Below, piece by piece: positions 35,504-44,200 of a stretch of 64,000 nt of DNA; the stretch's first letter is position 1; every line of letters starts with the position of its first letter. The stretch covers positions 248,001 to 312,000 of the forward strand of contig NZ_KZ984552.1 in assembly GCF_003574445.1 (NCBI RefSeq), written 5' to 3'. Below the pieces are notes generated by a model. It saw only the letters and a list, made by a program, of their open reading frames with translations, ran no database searches and had not been told where the DNA came from. This stretch comes from Streptomyces sp. YIM 130001. Lineage in GTDB: Bacteria; Actinomycetota; Actinomycetes; Streptomycetales; Streptomycetaceae. The translations under genes were made by a program, and so were the position numbers.

Positions 35504-36082
35504 GTGACGGTCAACATGACCAAGGGTCAGGCCATCAGCCTGCAGAAGAACGACGGGGGCACCCTGACCGCGGTGCGCATGGGTCTCGGCTGGCAGGCCG
35601 CTCCCCGACGCGGACTGTTCGGTTCGCGCACCCGGGAGATCGACCTCGACGCCTCGGCGGTGCTCTTCGCCGACAAGCAGCCGGTGGACGTGGTGTTCTT
35701 CCGCCACCTCGTCAGCGACGACGGTTCGGTGCGTCACACCGGTGACAACCTGGTCGGTGGCGCCGGACAGGGCGGCGACGACGAGTCCATCCTGGTCGAC
35801 CTGCAGCGGGTCCCGGTGCACATCGACCAGATCGTGTTCACTGTCAACTCGTTCACGGGCCAGACATTCCAGGAAGTGCAGAACGCGTTCTGCCGCATCG
35901 TCGACGAGACCAACGGCCAGGAGATGGCCCGTTACACGCTCGACGGCGGCGGCCAGTACACCGCCCAGATCATGGCGAAGGTGCACCGCGCGGGCAGCGG
36001 CTGGCAGATGACGGCCCTCGGAAACCCGGCCAACGGCCGTACCTTCCAGGACCTGATGCCGGCGATCCTGCCTCACCTGTAA
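35504..36082 (+). CDS. TerD family protein
   Basis: A 192-residue protein, GTG start at 35504 (MTVNMTKGQAISLQK) with GAGGGG 7 bases upstream. The TerD fold carries the calcium-binding Asp-rich signatures: REIDLDASAVLFADKQPVDVVFF, SDDGSVRHTGDNLVGGAGQGGDDESILVDL and VFTVNSFTGQTFQEVQNAFC. TerD proteins belong to tellurite-resistance and stress-response systems. It is followed 131 bases later by a second, larger TerD-containing protein, and then by TerC. Confidence 0.95.
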   Translation: MTVNMTKGQAISLQKNDGGTLTAVRMGLGWQAAPRRGLFGSRTREIDLDASAVLFADKQPVDVVFFRHLVSDDGSVRHTGDNLVGGAGQGGDDESILVDLQRVPVHIDQIVFTVNSFTGQTFQEVQNAFCRIVDETNGQEMARYTLDGGGQYTAQIMAKVHRAGSGWQMTALGNPANGRTFQDLMPAILPHL

Positions 36083-36213
36083 GGCATCGCAAGGCAGTTG
36101 CCGACGCGCGCGGTTCCCGGAGGCGATGGCCTGTCGGGGACCGCGCGGCGGTGCGATCGAGCGCCGACGGAAAGCAGCACAGCCGGAAGACTGTACCGAG
36201 GGGGACGAAGGCG

Positions 36214-38244
36214 ATGACGGCCGAGTTGGTCAGGGGACAGAACCACGCGCTGCCCCGGACCCGTCTGGAGATCAGAGTGTCGGCCGGTAAACCGGTCGTG
36301 GCGGGTGTGACGCTCAGCGACGTCGACGGCAGGGTCCGCGGTGTCGAGTGGGTGGCGCATCCCGGATCACCCCAGCTCCCCGGACTCGAGGTCTCCAAAC
36401 AGGCCGCGGCCGACCACCGGCTCGCCGTCGACCTGGGCGCGCTCCCCGACGAGGCGGACCGGGTCAATGTCCTGCTCGCCCTTCCCGTCGGGGCCGGCGG
36501 TCCGGTCAACTTCGGTGCGGTGGCCGCCCCGTTCGTCGCGGTCACCGGACTCGACGGCGCCGAGGTGGCCAGCTACACCGTCACGGATCTGGACGCCGAG
36601 TCCGCGGTCGTGGCGCTCGAGCTGTACCGCAGACAGGACGCCTGGAAGGTGCGTGCCGTCGGCCAGGGGTACGCGGGTGGCCTCGCCGACATGCTCGCCG
36701 ATCAAGGACTGCCCCAGGCCCGCGAGCTGGCCTCGCAGATCCTCGACGCGGTGGCCCGCGGAATGGCCCGCTCGGTGGCCGCGCCTCCGCCCCGTACCGC
36801 GGAGGCCGACCGGGTCCGCCGTACGGCACCGGCGACGGGCCCCGAGTCCGGGACCGACGGCACACAGACCGGCCTCGCCGGGCCGCAGGGCGGTGGCCAG
36901 GGCGGGGGCGGCCGGCACGTCGGCCCGGGGAGCGGCGAGCCGGCCCAGCCGGTGCACGCCCCGGACAGTGCCAGGCCGGGTCAGGACCCGGATCAGCAGT
37001 CCGCGGCCGCCCCCACCGGCGGTCCGGTCAACTACACGCACCCCAACCGGCGCACCTCGGCACCGCCCACGCCCCCGCCGGCCGCCCCGGAGCCCAGGCC
37101 CGGCGAGGCCGCCCAGCCCGTGGCCGGGGACGCGACCGGCTGGTCCATGGAGGAGCGGCTGTACAACCAGGTCTGGGGCATGTTCGAGGATCTGGCCCGT
37201 ACGACCGCCGCATACCGCAGCGCAGCGGACTTCGCCGAGTCGCGTATGGACCAGGAGATCGACCGCGCCCTGTCCGACCCGCGCAGCCGTATCGGAGGCC
37301 AGGGTGACGCGGCCCGCGATGCGGCCCGTGCCAAGCACTCCGAGCTCGTCGACCAGGCGCGCCAGGCCCTCGACCGCGACCTCGCCCACCTGTCCGCCGA
37401 GGCGGACGTGGTGGAACCGGCTCTGCCACCCGCCTTCGCCGCCTGGACCAACCCGGTCTGGCACGGCTACCGCGTCCCGATGGAGACCCCGATGGCCCTG
37501 CGCCTCGGCGACCTCCATCTGCCCGAGAGCCCCGACCTGCGCATTCCGATGCTGGTGAGGCTCCCGCTCGAGCGGGGCCTGTGGATCGACAGCGGACGCT
37601 CGGGCGCCTCGGGCGCCACGTTCCTGGACGGCGCGGAGCTGCGCCGACGCGCGATGGACACCGCGGTCGCCCATGCGGCGCGGCTGCTCGCGGTCTATCC
37701 GCCCGGCGACTTCACGGTGCATGTCATCGACCCGGCAGGCTCGGCGTCCGCCTCGCTCGATCCGCTGGTGCAGTCCGGCGTACTCACCTCGCCGCCGGCC
37801 GCCGGTGCCGCCGGTGTGTCCCAGGTACTCGCCGCGCTCACCCAGCGCGTCGATCTGGTGCAGATGGCGATCCGCGGCGGCGCTGCCGACTCGCTGCCGC
37901 CGGATCTGGACACCGCCGAGCAGCTGCTGATCGTGCACGACTTCCCGCACGGCTTCGACGACCGGGCGGTGACCCAGCTGCGGTACCTGGCCGACGAGGG
38001 GCCCGCCGTCGGGGTTCACCTCCTGATGGTCGCCGACCGGGAGGACGCCTCCGAGTACGGCCCCGTGCTCGACCCGCTGTGGCGCTCCCTGCTGCGTCTG
38101 ACACCCGTGGCCGACGACCACCTCGCCGACCCCTGGATCGGCCACGCCTGGACGTACGAGCCCTCCTTGCCGCCGGCCGGCAGCCGGGTGCTCACCGACG
38201 TCCTGGCGCAGGTGGCCCAGGCCCGGCGCTCCTGGCGCCGCTGA
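36214..38244 (+). CDS. TerD-domain protein with FtsK/HerA-like C-terminal region
   Basis: A 676-residue, three-part protein. Residues about 1-190 are a TerD-like domain (AELVRGQNHALPRTRLEIRVSA and ALPDEADRVNVLLALPVGAGG). Residues about 190-310 are a Gly/Pro/Ala-rich linker. The C-terminal half has a helical section (YNQVWGMFEDLARTTAAYRSA) and a domain that looks like an FtsK-type translocase fold (IPMLVRLPLERGLWIDSGRSG, LIVHDFPHGFDDRAVTQL), but with no GXXXXGK(S/T) P-loop, so ATPase activity is doubtful. SD GAGGGGG lies just before ATG 36214. Confidence 0.82.
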   Translation: MTAELVRGQNHALPRTRLEIRVSAGKPVVAGVTLSDVDGRVRGVEWVAHPGSPQLPGLEVSKQAAADHRLAVDLGALPDEADRVNVLLALPVGAGGPVNFGAVAAPFVAVTGLDGAEVASYTVTDLDAESAVVALELYRRQDAWKVRAVGQGYAGGLADMLADQGLPQARELASQILDAVARGMARSVAAPPPRTAEADRVRRTAPATGPESGTDGTQTGLAGPQGGGQGGGGRHVGPGSGEPAQPVHAPDSARPGQDPDQQSAAAPTGGPVNYTHPNRRTSAPPTPPPAAPEPRPGEAAQPVAGDATGWSMEERLYNQVWGMFEDLARTTAAYRSAADFAESRMDQEIDRALSDPRSRIGGQGDAARDAARAKHSELVDQARQALDRDLAHLSAEADVVEPALPPAFAAWTNPVWHGYRVPMETPMALRLGDLHLPESPDLRIPMLVRLPLERGLWIDSGRSGASGATFLDGAELRRRAMDTAVAHAARLLAVYPPGDFTVHVIDPAGSASASLDPLVQSGVLTSPPAAGAAGVSQVLAALTQRVDLVQMAIRGGAADSLPPDLDTAEQLLIVHDFPHGFDDRAVTQLRYLADEGPAVGVHLLMVADREDASEYGPVLDPLWRSLLRLTPVADDHLADPWIGHAWTYEPSLPPAGSRVLTDVLAQVAQARRSWRR

Positions 38245-38284
38245 GCGCTCGACCGGCGCAGCGGGGCGTTCTCGGGATCCTGTG

Positions 38285-38320
38285 CGACAGGGCGGACCGC
38301 AGGTGCGGTCCGCCCTGTCG
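38285..38320 (+). terminator. Perfect 16-bp hairpin after the TerD-FtsK-like gene
   Basis: CGACAGGGCGGACCGC at 38285-38300 pairs exactly with 38305-38320 around a four-base loop AGGT. It lies 40 bases after the stop and separates this gene from the terC promoter. Confidence 0.85.
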
Positions 38321-38376
38321 CGTCTCCCACGGAAAGCCTTTTGACCTGCGAACTTGGCATGTGCTTTACCTCACGC

Positions 38377-38406
38377 TTTACCTTTCCTTGGTGATTCCCG
38401 TACTGT
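38377..38406 (+). promoter_or_regulatory. Candidate terC leader promoter
   Basis: TTTACC at 38377-38382 and TACTGT at 38401-38406 with an 18-base spacer would start transcription near 38412, immediately before the riboswitch P1 arm. TTTACC also appears at 38365, giving a direct repeat CTTTACC. The elements are weak, so this is a suggestion. Confidence 0.4.
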
Positions 38407-38414
38407 TCTAGACG

Positions 38415-38540
38415 CGGAGGGGAGTACTCCCTGACTGCGGCGTTCCCGTCAATACGGATCAGGCCAGATCCCGGGGCGTCGGCCCTACGAACGGCGCGCG
38501 TGACACACCACGTGCGGCGCTCGGGTGGAAGAGACCTCCG
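38415..38540 (+). ncRNA. yybP-ykoY (manganese) riboswitch upstream of terC
   Basis: The leader carries the family's hallmark elements in order. P1 is CGGAGG at 38415-38420 with its partner CCTCCG at 38535-38540. The conserved GGGGAGTAC follows P1 directly. Then comes CGTCAATACGGATC, whose GGATC stem pairs with GATCC before CGGGGC. Finally AGAGACC directly precedes the 3' P1 arm. The same order is found in published manganese riboswitches: GGGGAGUA, then CGUCAAU-C-stem-CGGC, then AGACC. The downstream gene is a TerC-family protein, a known manganese exporter family. Confidence 0.85.
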
Positions 38541-38588
38541 GCAGCGACGACGCTGACATGTGTGCCGTTACGTACTGCCGGAGGCGCA

Positions 38589-39599
38589 GTGGATGTATCT
38601 CTGACCATGTGGACCCTCACGATCGTGGGCCTGTGCGCCCTGATCGGGGTGGACTTCTTCATCGGGCGCAAGCCCCACGACGTATCGATCAAGGAAGCCG
38701 GGATCTGGACCATCGTCTGGATCGTGCTCGCCGCACTGTTCGGGCTCGGCCTGCTGTTCTTCGGGAACGCCCAGGCGTCCGGTGAGTTCTTCGCCGGCTT
38801 CATCACCGAGAAATCGCTGAGTGTCGACAACCTCTTCGTCTTCATTCTGATCATGGGCAAGTTCGCCGTGCCCACCCAGTACCAGCAGCGGGTGCTGCTG
38901 GTGGGTGTGCTCATCGCCCTGGTGCTCAGGGCCGGCTTCATCGCCGCGGGCGCCGCGATCATCGCGAACTTCGCCTGGGTGTTCTACATCTTCGGCGCGT
39001 TCCTGATCTACACCGCCTGGAAGCTCATCAAGGAGGCCAGGGCCGAGGAGGAGGACGAGGAGTTCGAGGAGAACCGCCTGCTCAAGGCGGCCGAGAAGCG
39101 CTTCGGCGTGGCCGACCGCTATCACGGCACCAAGCTGTGGATCGAGCAGAACGGCAAGCGGGTCATGACCCCGATGCTGGTCGTCATGCTGGCGATCGGT
39201 ACCACCGACGTGCTCTTCGCGCTCGACTCGATCCCGGCGATCTTCGGCCTGACCCAGGACCCCTACATCGTGTTCACGGCGAACGCCTTCGCGCTGATGG
39301 GTCTGCGACAGCTGTACTTCCTGATCGGCGGACTGCTCAAGAAGCTGGTCCACCTCAGCTACGGACTGTCGATCATCCTGGGCTTCATCGGTATCAAGCT
39401 GGTCCTGCACGCGCTGCACGAGAACGGCGTGCATGTCCCGGTGATCTCGATCCCGGTCTCTCTCGGCGTCATCTGCGCCGTGCTGATCGTCACGACGATC
39501 ACCAGCCTGCGGGCGTCCAAGAAGAAGGCCGAGGAAGAGCGTTCCGCTCAGGCCCTGGCCAAGTCCTCGGACTCGAACCAGGGGCCCGGCGAGGGCTGA
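38589..39599 (+). CDS. terC: TerC family integral membrane protein, probable Mn2+ exporter
   Basis: A 336-residue protein with eight or nine membrane helices, GTG start at 38589 with GGAGG at 38579-38583. The conserved acidic motifs lie in SLSVDNLFVFILIMGKF and GTTDVLFALDSIPAIFG, which form the transport core of the TerC/Alx/MeeF family. A charged cytoplasmic loop EEEDEEFEENRLLKAAEKRF follows helix 5. The manganese riboswitch just upstream supports manganese efflux. Tellurite resistance is a historical name for the family. Confidence 0.92.
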   Translation: MDVSLTMWTLTIVGLCALIGVDFFIGRKPHDVSIKEAGIWTIVWIVLAALFGLGLLFFGNAQASGEFFAGFITEKSLSVDNLFVFILIMGKFAVPTQYQQRVLLVGVLIALVLRAGFIAAGAAIIANFAWVFYIFGAFLIYTAWKLIKEARAEEEDEEFEENRLLKAAEKRFGVADRYHGTKLWIEQNGKRVMTPMLVVMLAIGTTDVLFALDSIPAIFGLTQDPYIVFTANAFALMGLRQLYFLIGGLLKKLVHLSYGLSIILGFIGIKLVLHALHENGVHVPVISIPVSLGVICAVLIVTTITSLRASKKKAEEERSAQALAKSSDSNQGPGEG

Positions 39600-39638
39600 T
39601 CGACCCGTCCCGACCGGGACGATCCAGGTCGCGACGCA

Positions 39639-39670
39639 CGGCCCGTCCGCACTTCGGTGCGGGCGGGCCG
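39639..39670 (+). terminator. terC terminator with UUCG tetraloop
   Basis: CGGCCCGTCCGCAC at 39639-39652 and GTGCGGGCGGGCCG at 39657-39670 pair through one G-U wobble around the loop TTCG, an extra-stable tetraloop, 40 bases past the terC stop. Confidence 0.8.
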
Positions 39671-39771
39671 GCTTGCGTTCCGACCGTCCCTGACATCTTG
39701 CCCGGCGGCAGTATTTGTCATGGACCTGGACAGTGGCTGCGGGGCGTGCTGTCATGCCGAGCGAGCGATTT

Positions 39772-39783
39772 TCCAACGTTGTA
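39772..39783. promoter_or_regulatory. Possible LacI-family operator before the GH127 gene
   Basis: TCCAACGTTGTA contains the perfect palindrome CAACGTTG at 39774-39781 with a central CG, the form of LacI/GalR-type operators. It lies 45 bases before the start codon. No LacI-family gene is in the window, so the regulator would be elsewhere. Confidence 0.5.
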
Positions 39784-39827
39784 CAGGAGTCTTCGACCCC
39801 TGATCCCGCACCGTGAAGGAGCGCCTC

Positions 39828-42269
39828 GTGACACTCGACCGCCGCCGCTTCCTGAACACCGGCGCGCTCGCCGTCGGCAGCACCACCCTCCTCGCCTCGT
39901 TCGGCTCACCGGCCGCCGCCGTGCCCCGGGCCGCCGGCGACCGGGCAGCGCCCACCGCGCGGGACGAGGCAACGCGCCTGGCCCCGACCGCCTTCGGGAA
40001 ACTGCCCCTCGGCAGCGTCGCGGCCAAGGGCTGGCTCGCCGGGCAGCTCGATCTCCTGCTCAAGGGACTCTTCGGCCGGTACGCCGAGATCTCGGACTAC
40101 CTCGACATCGACTCCTCGGGCTGGGCGCACCCCGAGAACGACGGCTGGGAGGAACTGACGTACTGGCTGCGCGGCTATGTGGACCTCGCCGCACTCACCG
40201 GCGACGCCGACGCCCAGGCCGCCGCACGCCGCTGGATCGACGCGATCATCGCCACCCGTCAGGACGACGGCTTCTTCGGCCCGACCGTGCTGCGCACCGC
40301 CCTCAACGACGGCCCCGACTTCTGGCCGTACCTGCCGCTGATGCAGGCGCTGCGCAGCCACGAGGAATTCACCGGGGACGAGCGGATCGTGCCGATGCTC
40401 CTGTCGTTCCTGCGCTTCATGAACGAGCAGGGCCCGAGCGCCTTCGACTCGAGCTGGGTGTCCAAGCGCTGGGGCGACGGACTCGACATCGTCTTCTGGC
40501 TCCACGGCCGTACCGAGGAGGCGTTCCTGCTCGAACTCGCCGACAAGATGCACGAGCACGGCGCGAACTGGGTGGACAACTTCCCCGACCTGCACAACGT
40601 CAACGTCGCCCAGGGGTTCCGCGAGCCGGCCCAGTACGCCCTGCGGGCAGGCGGCACCGGCCTGACCCGCTCCACGTACCGCAACTACGAGACCATCATC
40701 GGCAGGTACGGGCAGTTCCCCGGCGGCGGGTTCGCCGGCGACGAGAACGCCCGGCCCGGATTCGACGACCCGCGCCAGGGCTTCGAGACCTGCGGCACGG
40801 TCGAGTTCATGGCCAGCCACGAGCTGCTCACCCGGATCACCGGCGACCCCGTCTGGGCCGACCGCTGCGAGGACCTCGCCTTCAACCTGCTGCCCGCCGC
40901 CACGGATCCACAGGGGCGCGGGCTGCACTACGTCACCAGTGCCAACAGCGTGGACCTCGACGACGCCGTCAAGACCGAGGGCCAGTTCCAGAACGGCTTC
41001 GCGATGCAGTCCTTCAAGCCGGGCGTACGCCAGTACCGCTGCTGCCCGCACAACTACGGAATGGGATGGCCCTACTTCACCGAGGAACTCTGGCTCAGCA
41101 CTCCCGACCACGGGCTCGCGGCCGCCATGTACGCGCCCTGCGAGGTGCGCGCCGAGGTCGGCGCGGACAGCACGGAGATCACGGTCACCGAGGAGACTGA
41201 CTATCCCTTCAAGGACACCGTCACGCTGACCGTGCACACCGCGCGCGATGTCGATTTCCCGCTCCTGCTGCGGGTTCCCGGCTGGTGCAGCGATCCGCGG
41301 ATCACCGTCGGCGGGAAGCAGGTCGAGGCCGGGGCGGGACCGCGGTTCGTCCGCGTCGAACGCACCTGGCGGGACGGCGACCGCGTCACGGTACAACTGC
41401 CGCAGCGCGTCGCCGTCCGCACCTGGGAGAAGCAGCACGGTGCCGTCTCGATCGACCGCGGGCCGCTGACGTACTCACTCCGTATCGGTGAGGAGTACGA
41501 GCGCACCGGAGGTACGGACACGTTCCCCGAGCTCGCCGTCCATGCGGGCACCGCATGGAACTACGGCCTGGACCCCGAGCCGTTGAAGGGGCTGCGGGTG
41601 GACGAGCGCCCGGGCCCGGTCGAGGGTGACCCGTTCACCCACGACGGGGCGCCCGTGACGATCACCGCCAAGGCCCGCAGGATCGAGGAGTGGGTGGCCG
41701 ACGCCGAGCACGTGGTCGCGCCGCTGCAGGAATCTCCGGCCCGCGGCGCCGCGGAGGCCGAGACCGTCACCCTGATCCCGATGGGGGCTGCCCGGCTGCG
41801 CCTGACGGCCTTCCCCACGGCCACTCCGGACGGCCGACGCTGGACGCCGGAACCGCCGTACCGCCGCATCCTGAACCGGCACAGCGACAAGGTCCTCGCC
41901 GTCGACGAGATGTCCCTCGACGACGGCGGGCGTGTGGTGCAGTTCGACAACGCGGGGACCTCCGACCACGCCTGGCAACTGGTCGACCAGGGGAGCGGCT
42001 GGTACCTCATCCGCAACGGCTACAGCGGCAAGGTGCTCGCCGTGGACGGGGCCTCGACGGCGAACGGCGCGCCGGCCGTGCAGGCCACGGACGACGGCTC
42101 CGACGACCACCTCTGGCAGCTGGTGGACAGCGGCGACGGCTGGTATCGCATCCGCAACCGGCACAGCGAGAAGGTCCTCGGCGTGGACGAGATGTCGACG
42201 GCGAACAGCGCTCAGGTCGTCCAGTACGAGGACAACGGCACGGACGACCACCTCTGGAAGCTCGTCTGA
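39828..42269 (+). CDS. GH127-type beta-L-arabinofuranosidase with ricin-type lectin domain, Tat-exported
   Basis: An 813-residue glycoside hydrolase starting at GTG 39828 with AAGGAG 8 bases upstream. The N-terminus DRRRFLNTGALAVGSTTLLA is a twin-arginine signal. The catalytic (alpha/alpha)6 barrel keeps the zinc-binding set of GH127: E320 and C322 in GFETCGTVEF, C405 and C406 in YRCCPHNYG. A beta-sandwich follows. Residues about 675-813 are ricin-type (CBM13) repeats, RILNRHSDKVLAVDEMSLDDGG and two more with WQLVD/WKLV ends. It likely releases L-arabinofuranose or a related sugar from plant polymers outside the cell. Confidence 0.88.
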   Translation: MTLDRRRFLNTGALAVGSTTLLASFGSPAAAVPRAAGDRAAPTARDEATRLAPTAFGKLPLGSVAAKGWLAGQLDLLLKGLFGRYAEISDYLDIDSSGWAHPENDGWEELTYWLRGYVDLAALTGDADAQAAARRWIDAIIATRQDDGFFGPTVLRTALNDGPDFWPYLPLMQALRSHEEFTGDERIVPMLLSFLRFMNEQGPSAFDSSWVSKRWGDGLDIVFWLHGRTEEAFLLELADKMHEHGANWVDNFPDLHNVNVAQGFREPAQYALRAGGTGLTRSTYRNYETIIGRYGQFPGGGFAGDENARPGFDDPRQGFETCGTVEFMASHELLTRITGDPVWADRCEDLAFNLLPAATDPQGRGLHYVTSANSVDLDDAVKTEGQFQNGFAMQSFKPGVRQYRCCPHNYGMGWPYFTEELWLSTPDHGLAAAMYAPCEVRAEVGADSTEITVTEETDYPFKDTVTLTVHTARDVDFPLLLRVPGWCSDPRITVGGKQVEAGAGPRFVRVERTWRDGDRVTVQLPQRVAVRTWEKQHGAVSIDRGPLTYSLRIGEEYERTGGTDTFPELAVHAGTAWNYGLDPEPLKGLRVDERPGPVEGDPFTHDGAPVTITAKARRIEEWVADAEHVVAPLQESPARGAAEAETVTLIPMGAARLRLTAFPTATPDGRRWTPEPPYRRILNRHSDKVLAVDEMSLDDGGRVVQFDNAGTSDHAWQLVDQGSGWYLIRNGYSGKVLAVDGASTANGAPAVQATDDGSDDHLWQLVDSGDGWYRIRNRHSEKVLGVDEMSTANSAQVVQYEDNGTDDHLWKLV

Positions 42270-42364
42270 ACGACCCGCTCGACTGCGTCTCAAAGCGTCG
42301 CTGAGCGCCCAACAGCAAGGTCCGCAGACGGGGTCGGGGAACGAGGCCCGTTGAACGAGAGCCA

Positions 42365-42402
42365 CGCGCGCGTGGAGGGCGAAAATGCCCTCCACGCGCG
42401 CG
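42365..42402. terminator. Bidirectional terminator, 16-bp stem
   Basis: CGCGCGCGTGGAGGGC at 42365-42380 pairs perfectly with 42387-42402 around the loop GAAAAT. It lies between the convergent GH127 and S66 genes and probably serves both. Confidence 0.85.
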
Positions 42403-42409
42403 AGGTGCC

Positions 42410-43471
42410 TCAGTACGTGACGGTGATACGCCGCCCTGGACCGTCCACCCGCACCGTGCCGCCGTACGGGATCACCTGTTGCGGGTCGGTGTGGCCCAGG
42501 TCGACGTCGAAGACCGCCATCGTCTCGGGGGCGTAGGTGCCGAGCGCCCGAAGCACCGCCTCGCGCTGCTCGCGCGCGTAACGCGCCTTCTGTTCGGCGT
42601 CGTTGTGCACCTGCAGAGACCAGGCCTTGGCGCGGCCCATCAGGAGCGCGGGGAAACGGCGGAGCAGACCCCGCTCGCCCATGTTCCGCAGGATCCGGAA
42701 AACGTCCTCCGCGGGCGGCAGTTCCTCCGAGGTCTCGAGCAACAGCACGCAGTCGTCGTACACGGAGAGGTCGGCAGCGATCTCCCGGTCGGCCATCAGC
42801 AGCCAGGACAGGATCTCCACGCTGCCGCCCCAGGAGCGTCCTTCCACCACCCGCTCGCCCTGGTGCCAGATCCAGCCGTCCGCCGGCCAGGTCTCCGGCT
42901 CGCACGCGAACGTGGCCGGGTCGTCCCAGGACCGGTCGACATCGCGGTAGCGCTCCGCGGGCCGCAGCTCGTAGGGCCCCGGCTCGAACAGGGCGGCCCG
43001 CAGGGACCGTTCGGTGAGCGGGTCCATGGCACCCGGGCGCCCCAGCTCGACCATCACACTGCCACCGTGGAACCCGACCACGCCCGTGTTCCACAGATAG
43101 GCGAGCAGATTGGTGTTGTCGCTGTATCCGAAGAACGGCTTGGGGTGCGCGCGGATCAACTCGCGGTCCAGATACGGCAGCACGGTGATCTGGTCGTCCC
43201 CGCCGATGCTCGCGATCACGGCCTTCACCGTGGGATCGGCGAACGCCGCGTGCAGATCGTCCGCGCGCTCCTGCGGGCCGGTGCCGAGCCTGCGACTCGT
43301 CGGGTACTCCACGGGCTCCAGGCCGAAGTCCTTGCGCAGGCGCTCCAGGCCGAGTTCGTACGGCGCCGGAAAGAGTTCGCACAGTCCGCCGGAGGGCGAG
43401 ACCACGGCGATCCGGTCACCTGGCACAGGCTTGGGCGGATATACGGGCACGGGCGTTTGCGGGTGCGTCAT
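42410..43471 (-). CDS. S66 family peptidase (LD-carboxypeptidase/MccF-like)
   Basis: A 353-residue serine peptidase. The nucleophile is the Ser of FFGYSDNTNLLAYL, the catalytic Glu is in LLLETSEELPPAED, and the His is in DLGHTDPQQVIPYGG near the C-terminus. The N-terminal PGDRIAVVSPSGGLCELFP and the ASIGGDDQITVLPYLD segment match the family. Members trim L,D-peptides of the murein stem (LdcA) or cleave microcin C-type peptidyl nucleotides (MccF); the length and GGDDQ favour the MccF-like branch. ATG at 43469-43471 was taken. Confidence 0.87.
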   Translation of the reverse strand: MTHPQTPVPVYPPKPVPGDRIAVVSPSGGLCELFPAPYELGLERLRKDFGLEPVEYPTSRRLGTGPQERADDLHAAFADPTVKAVIASIGGDDQITVLPYLDRELIRAHPKPFFGYSDNTNLLAYLWNTGVVGFHGGSVMVELGRPGAMDPLTERSLRAALFEPGPYELRPAERYRDVDRSWDDPATFACEPETWPADGWIWHQGERVVEGRSWGGSVEILSWLLMADREIAADLSVYDDCVLLLETSEELPPAEDVFRILRNMGERGLLRRFPALLMGRAKAWSLQVHNDAEQKARYAREQREAVLRALGTYAPETMAVFDVDLGHTDPQQVIPYGGTVRVDGPGRRITVTY

Positions 43472-43534
43472 GCGGCGCAGCGTACGGCCGGAACAAGACC
43501 GTACGCCCGTCAATTAGCCGCCCGCGGACGCGGG

Positions 43535-44191
43535 TTACCAGCCGCGTTCGCGCCACTCGGCGAGGTGCGGGCGCTCGGCGCCGAGCGAGGTGTCGTCGCC
43601 GTGGCCCGGGTACACCCAGGTCTCGTCCGGCAGCACGTCGAAGAGTTTCGTCTCCACGTCGCCGAGGAGGCGGGCGAAGGCCTCCGGGTCGCCCCAGGTG
43701 TTGCCGACGCCTCCCGGGAACAGGCAGTCGCCGGTGAAGACGTGCGGGTGCCCGTGCGGGTCGTCGTACACCAGGGCGATGGAGCCCGGAGTGTGTCCGA
43801 CCAGGTGCCGCGCGGTGAGCGAGACCTCGCCGACCGTGACGGTGCCCCCGTCCTCCACCGGGACGTCCGTCGGAACCGGGATGCCCTCGGCGTCGTAGCG
43901 GCCCGCGTAGGTCCGCGCGCCGGTCGTACCGACGACGGCCTCCAGCGCTCCCCAGTGGTCCCCGTGCCGGTGCGTGGTCACGACCGACGCGATGCCGTCG
44001 TCGCCGATCAGGCGCAGCAGGGTCTCCGCCTCGTTCGCCGCATCCACGAGCAGCTGCTCGCCGGTGGCCCGGCAGCGCAGCAGATAGGCGTTGTTGTTCA
44101 TCGGGCCGACCGCGACCTTCGAGATCATCAGGTCCGCCAACTCGTGGACGTCCGCCGCCCCGCCGACCTTCACCGCTCCGCTGTACGTCAT
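43535..44191 (-). CDS. Metallo-beta-lactamase-fold hydrolase (glyoxalase II-like)
   Basis: A 218-residue MBL-fold protein. The metal ligands are in VVTTHRHGDHWGAL (HXHXDH), RHLVGHTPGSIAL, FTGDCLFPGGVGNT and VYPGHGDDTSL. The length and GHTPGS/TGDCLF pattern resemble glyoxalase II-like hydrolases acting on thioesters, in actinobacteria possibly mycothiol-linked. It is co-directional with the mycothiol-isomerase-type gene, with 9 bases between them, so the two are probably one transcript. Confidence 0.9.
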   Translation of the reverse strand: MTYSGAVKVGGAADVHELADLMISKVAVGPMNNNAYLLRCRATGEQLLVDAANEAETLLRLIGDDGIASVVTTHRHGDHWGALEAVVGTTGARTYAGRYDAEGIPVPTDVPVEDGGTVTVGEVSLTARHLVGHTPGSIALVYDDPHGHPHVFTGDCLFPGGVGNTWGDPEAFARLLGDVETKLFDVLPDETWVYPGHGDDTSLGAERPHLAEWRERGW

Positions 44192-44200
44192 GTCGGCAGC

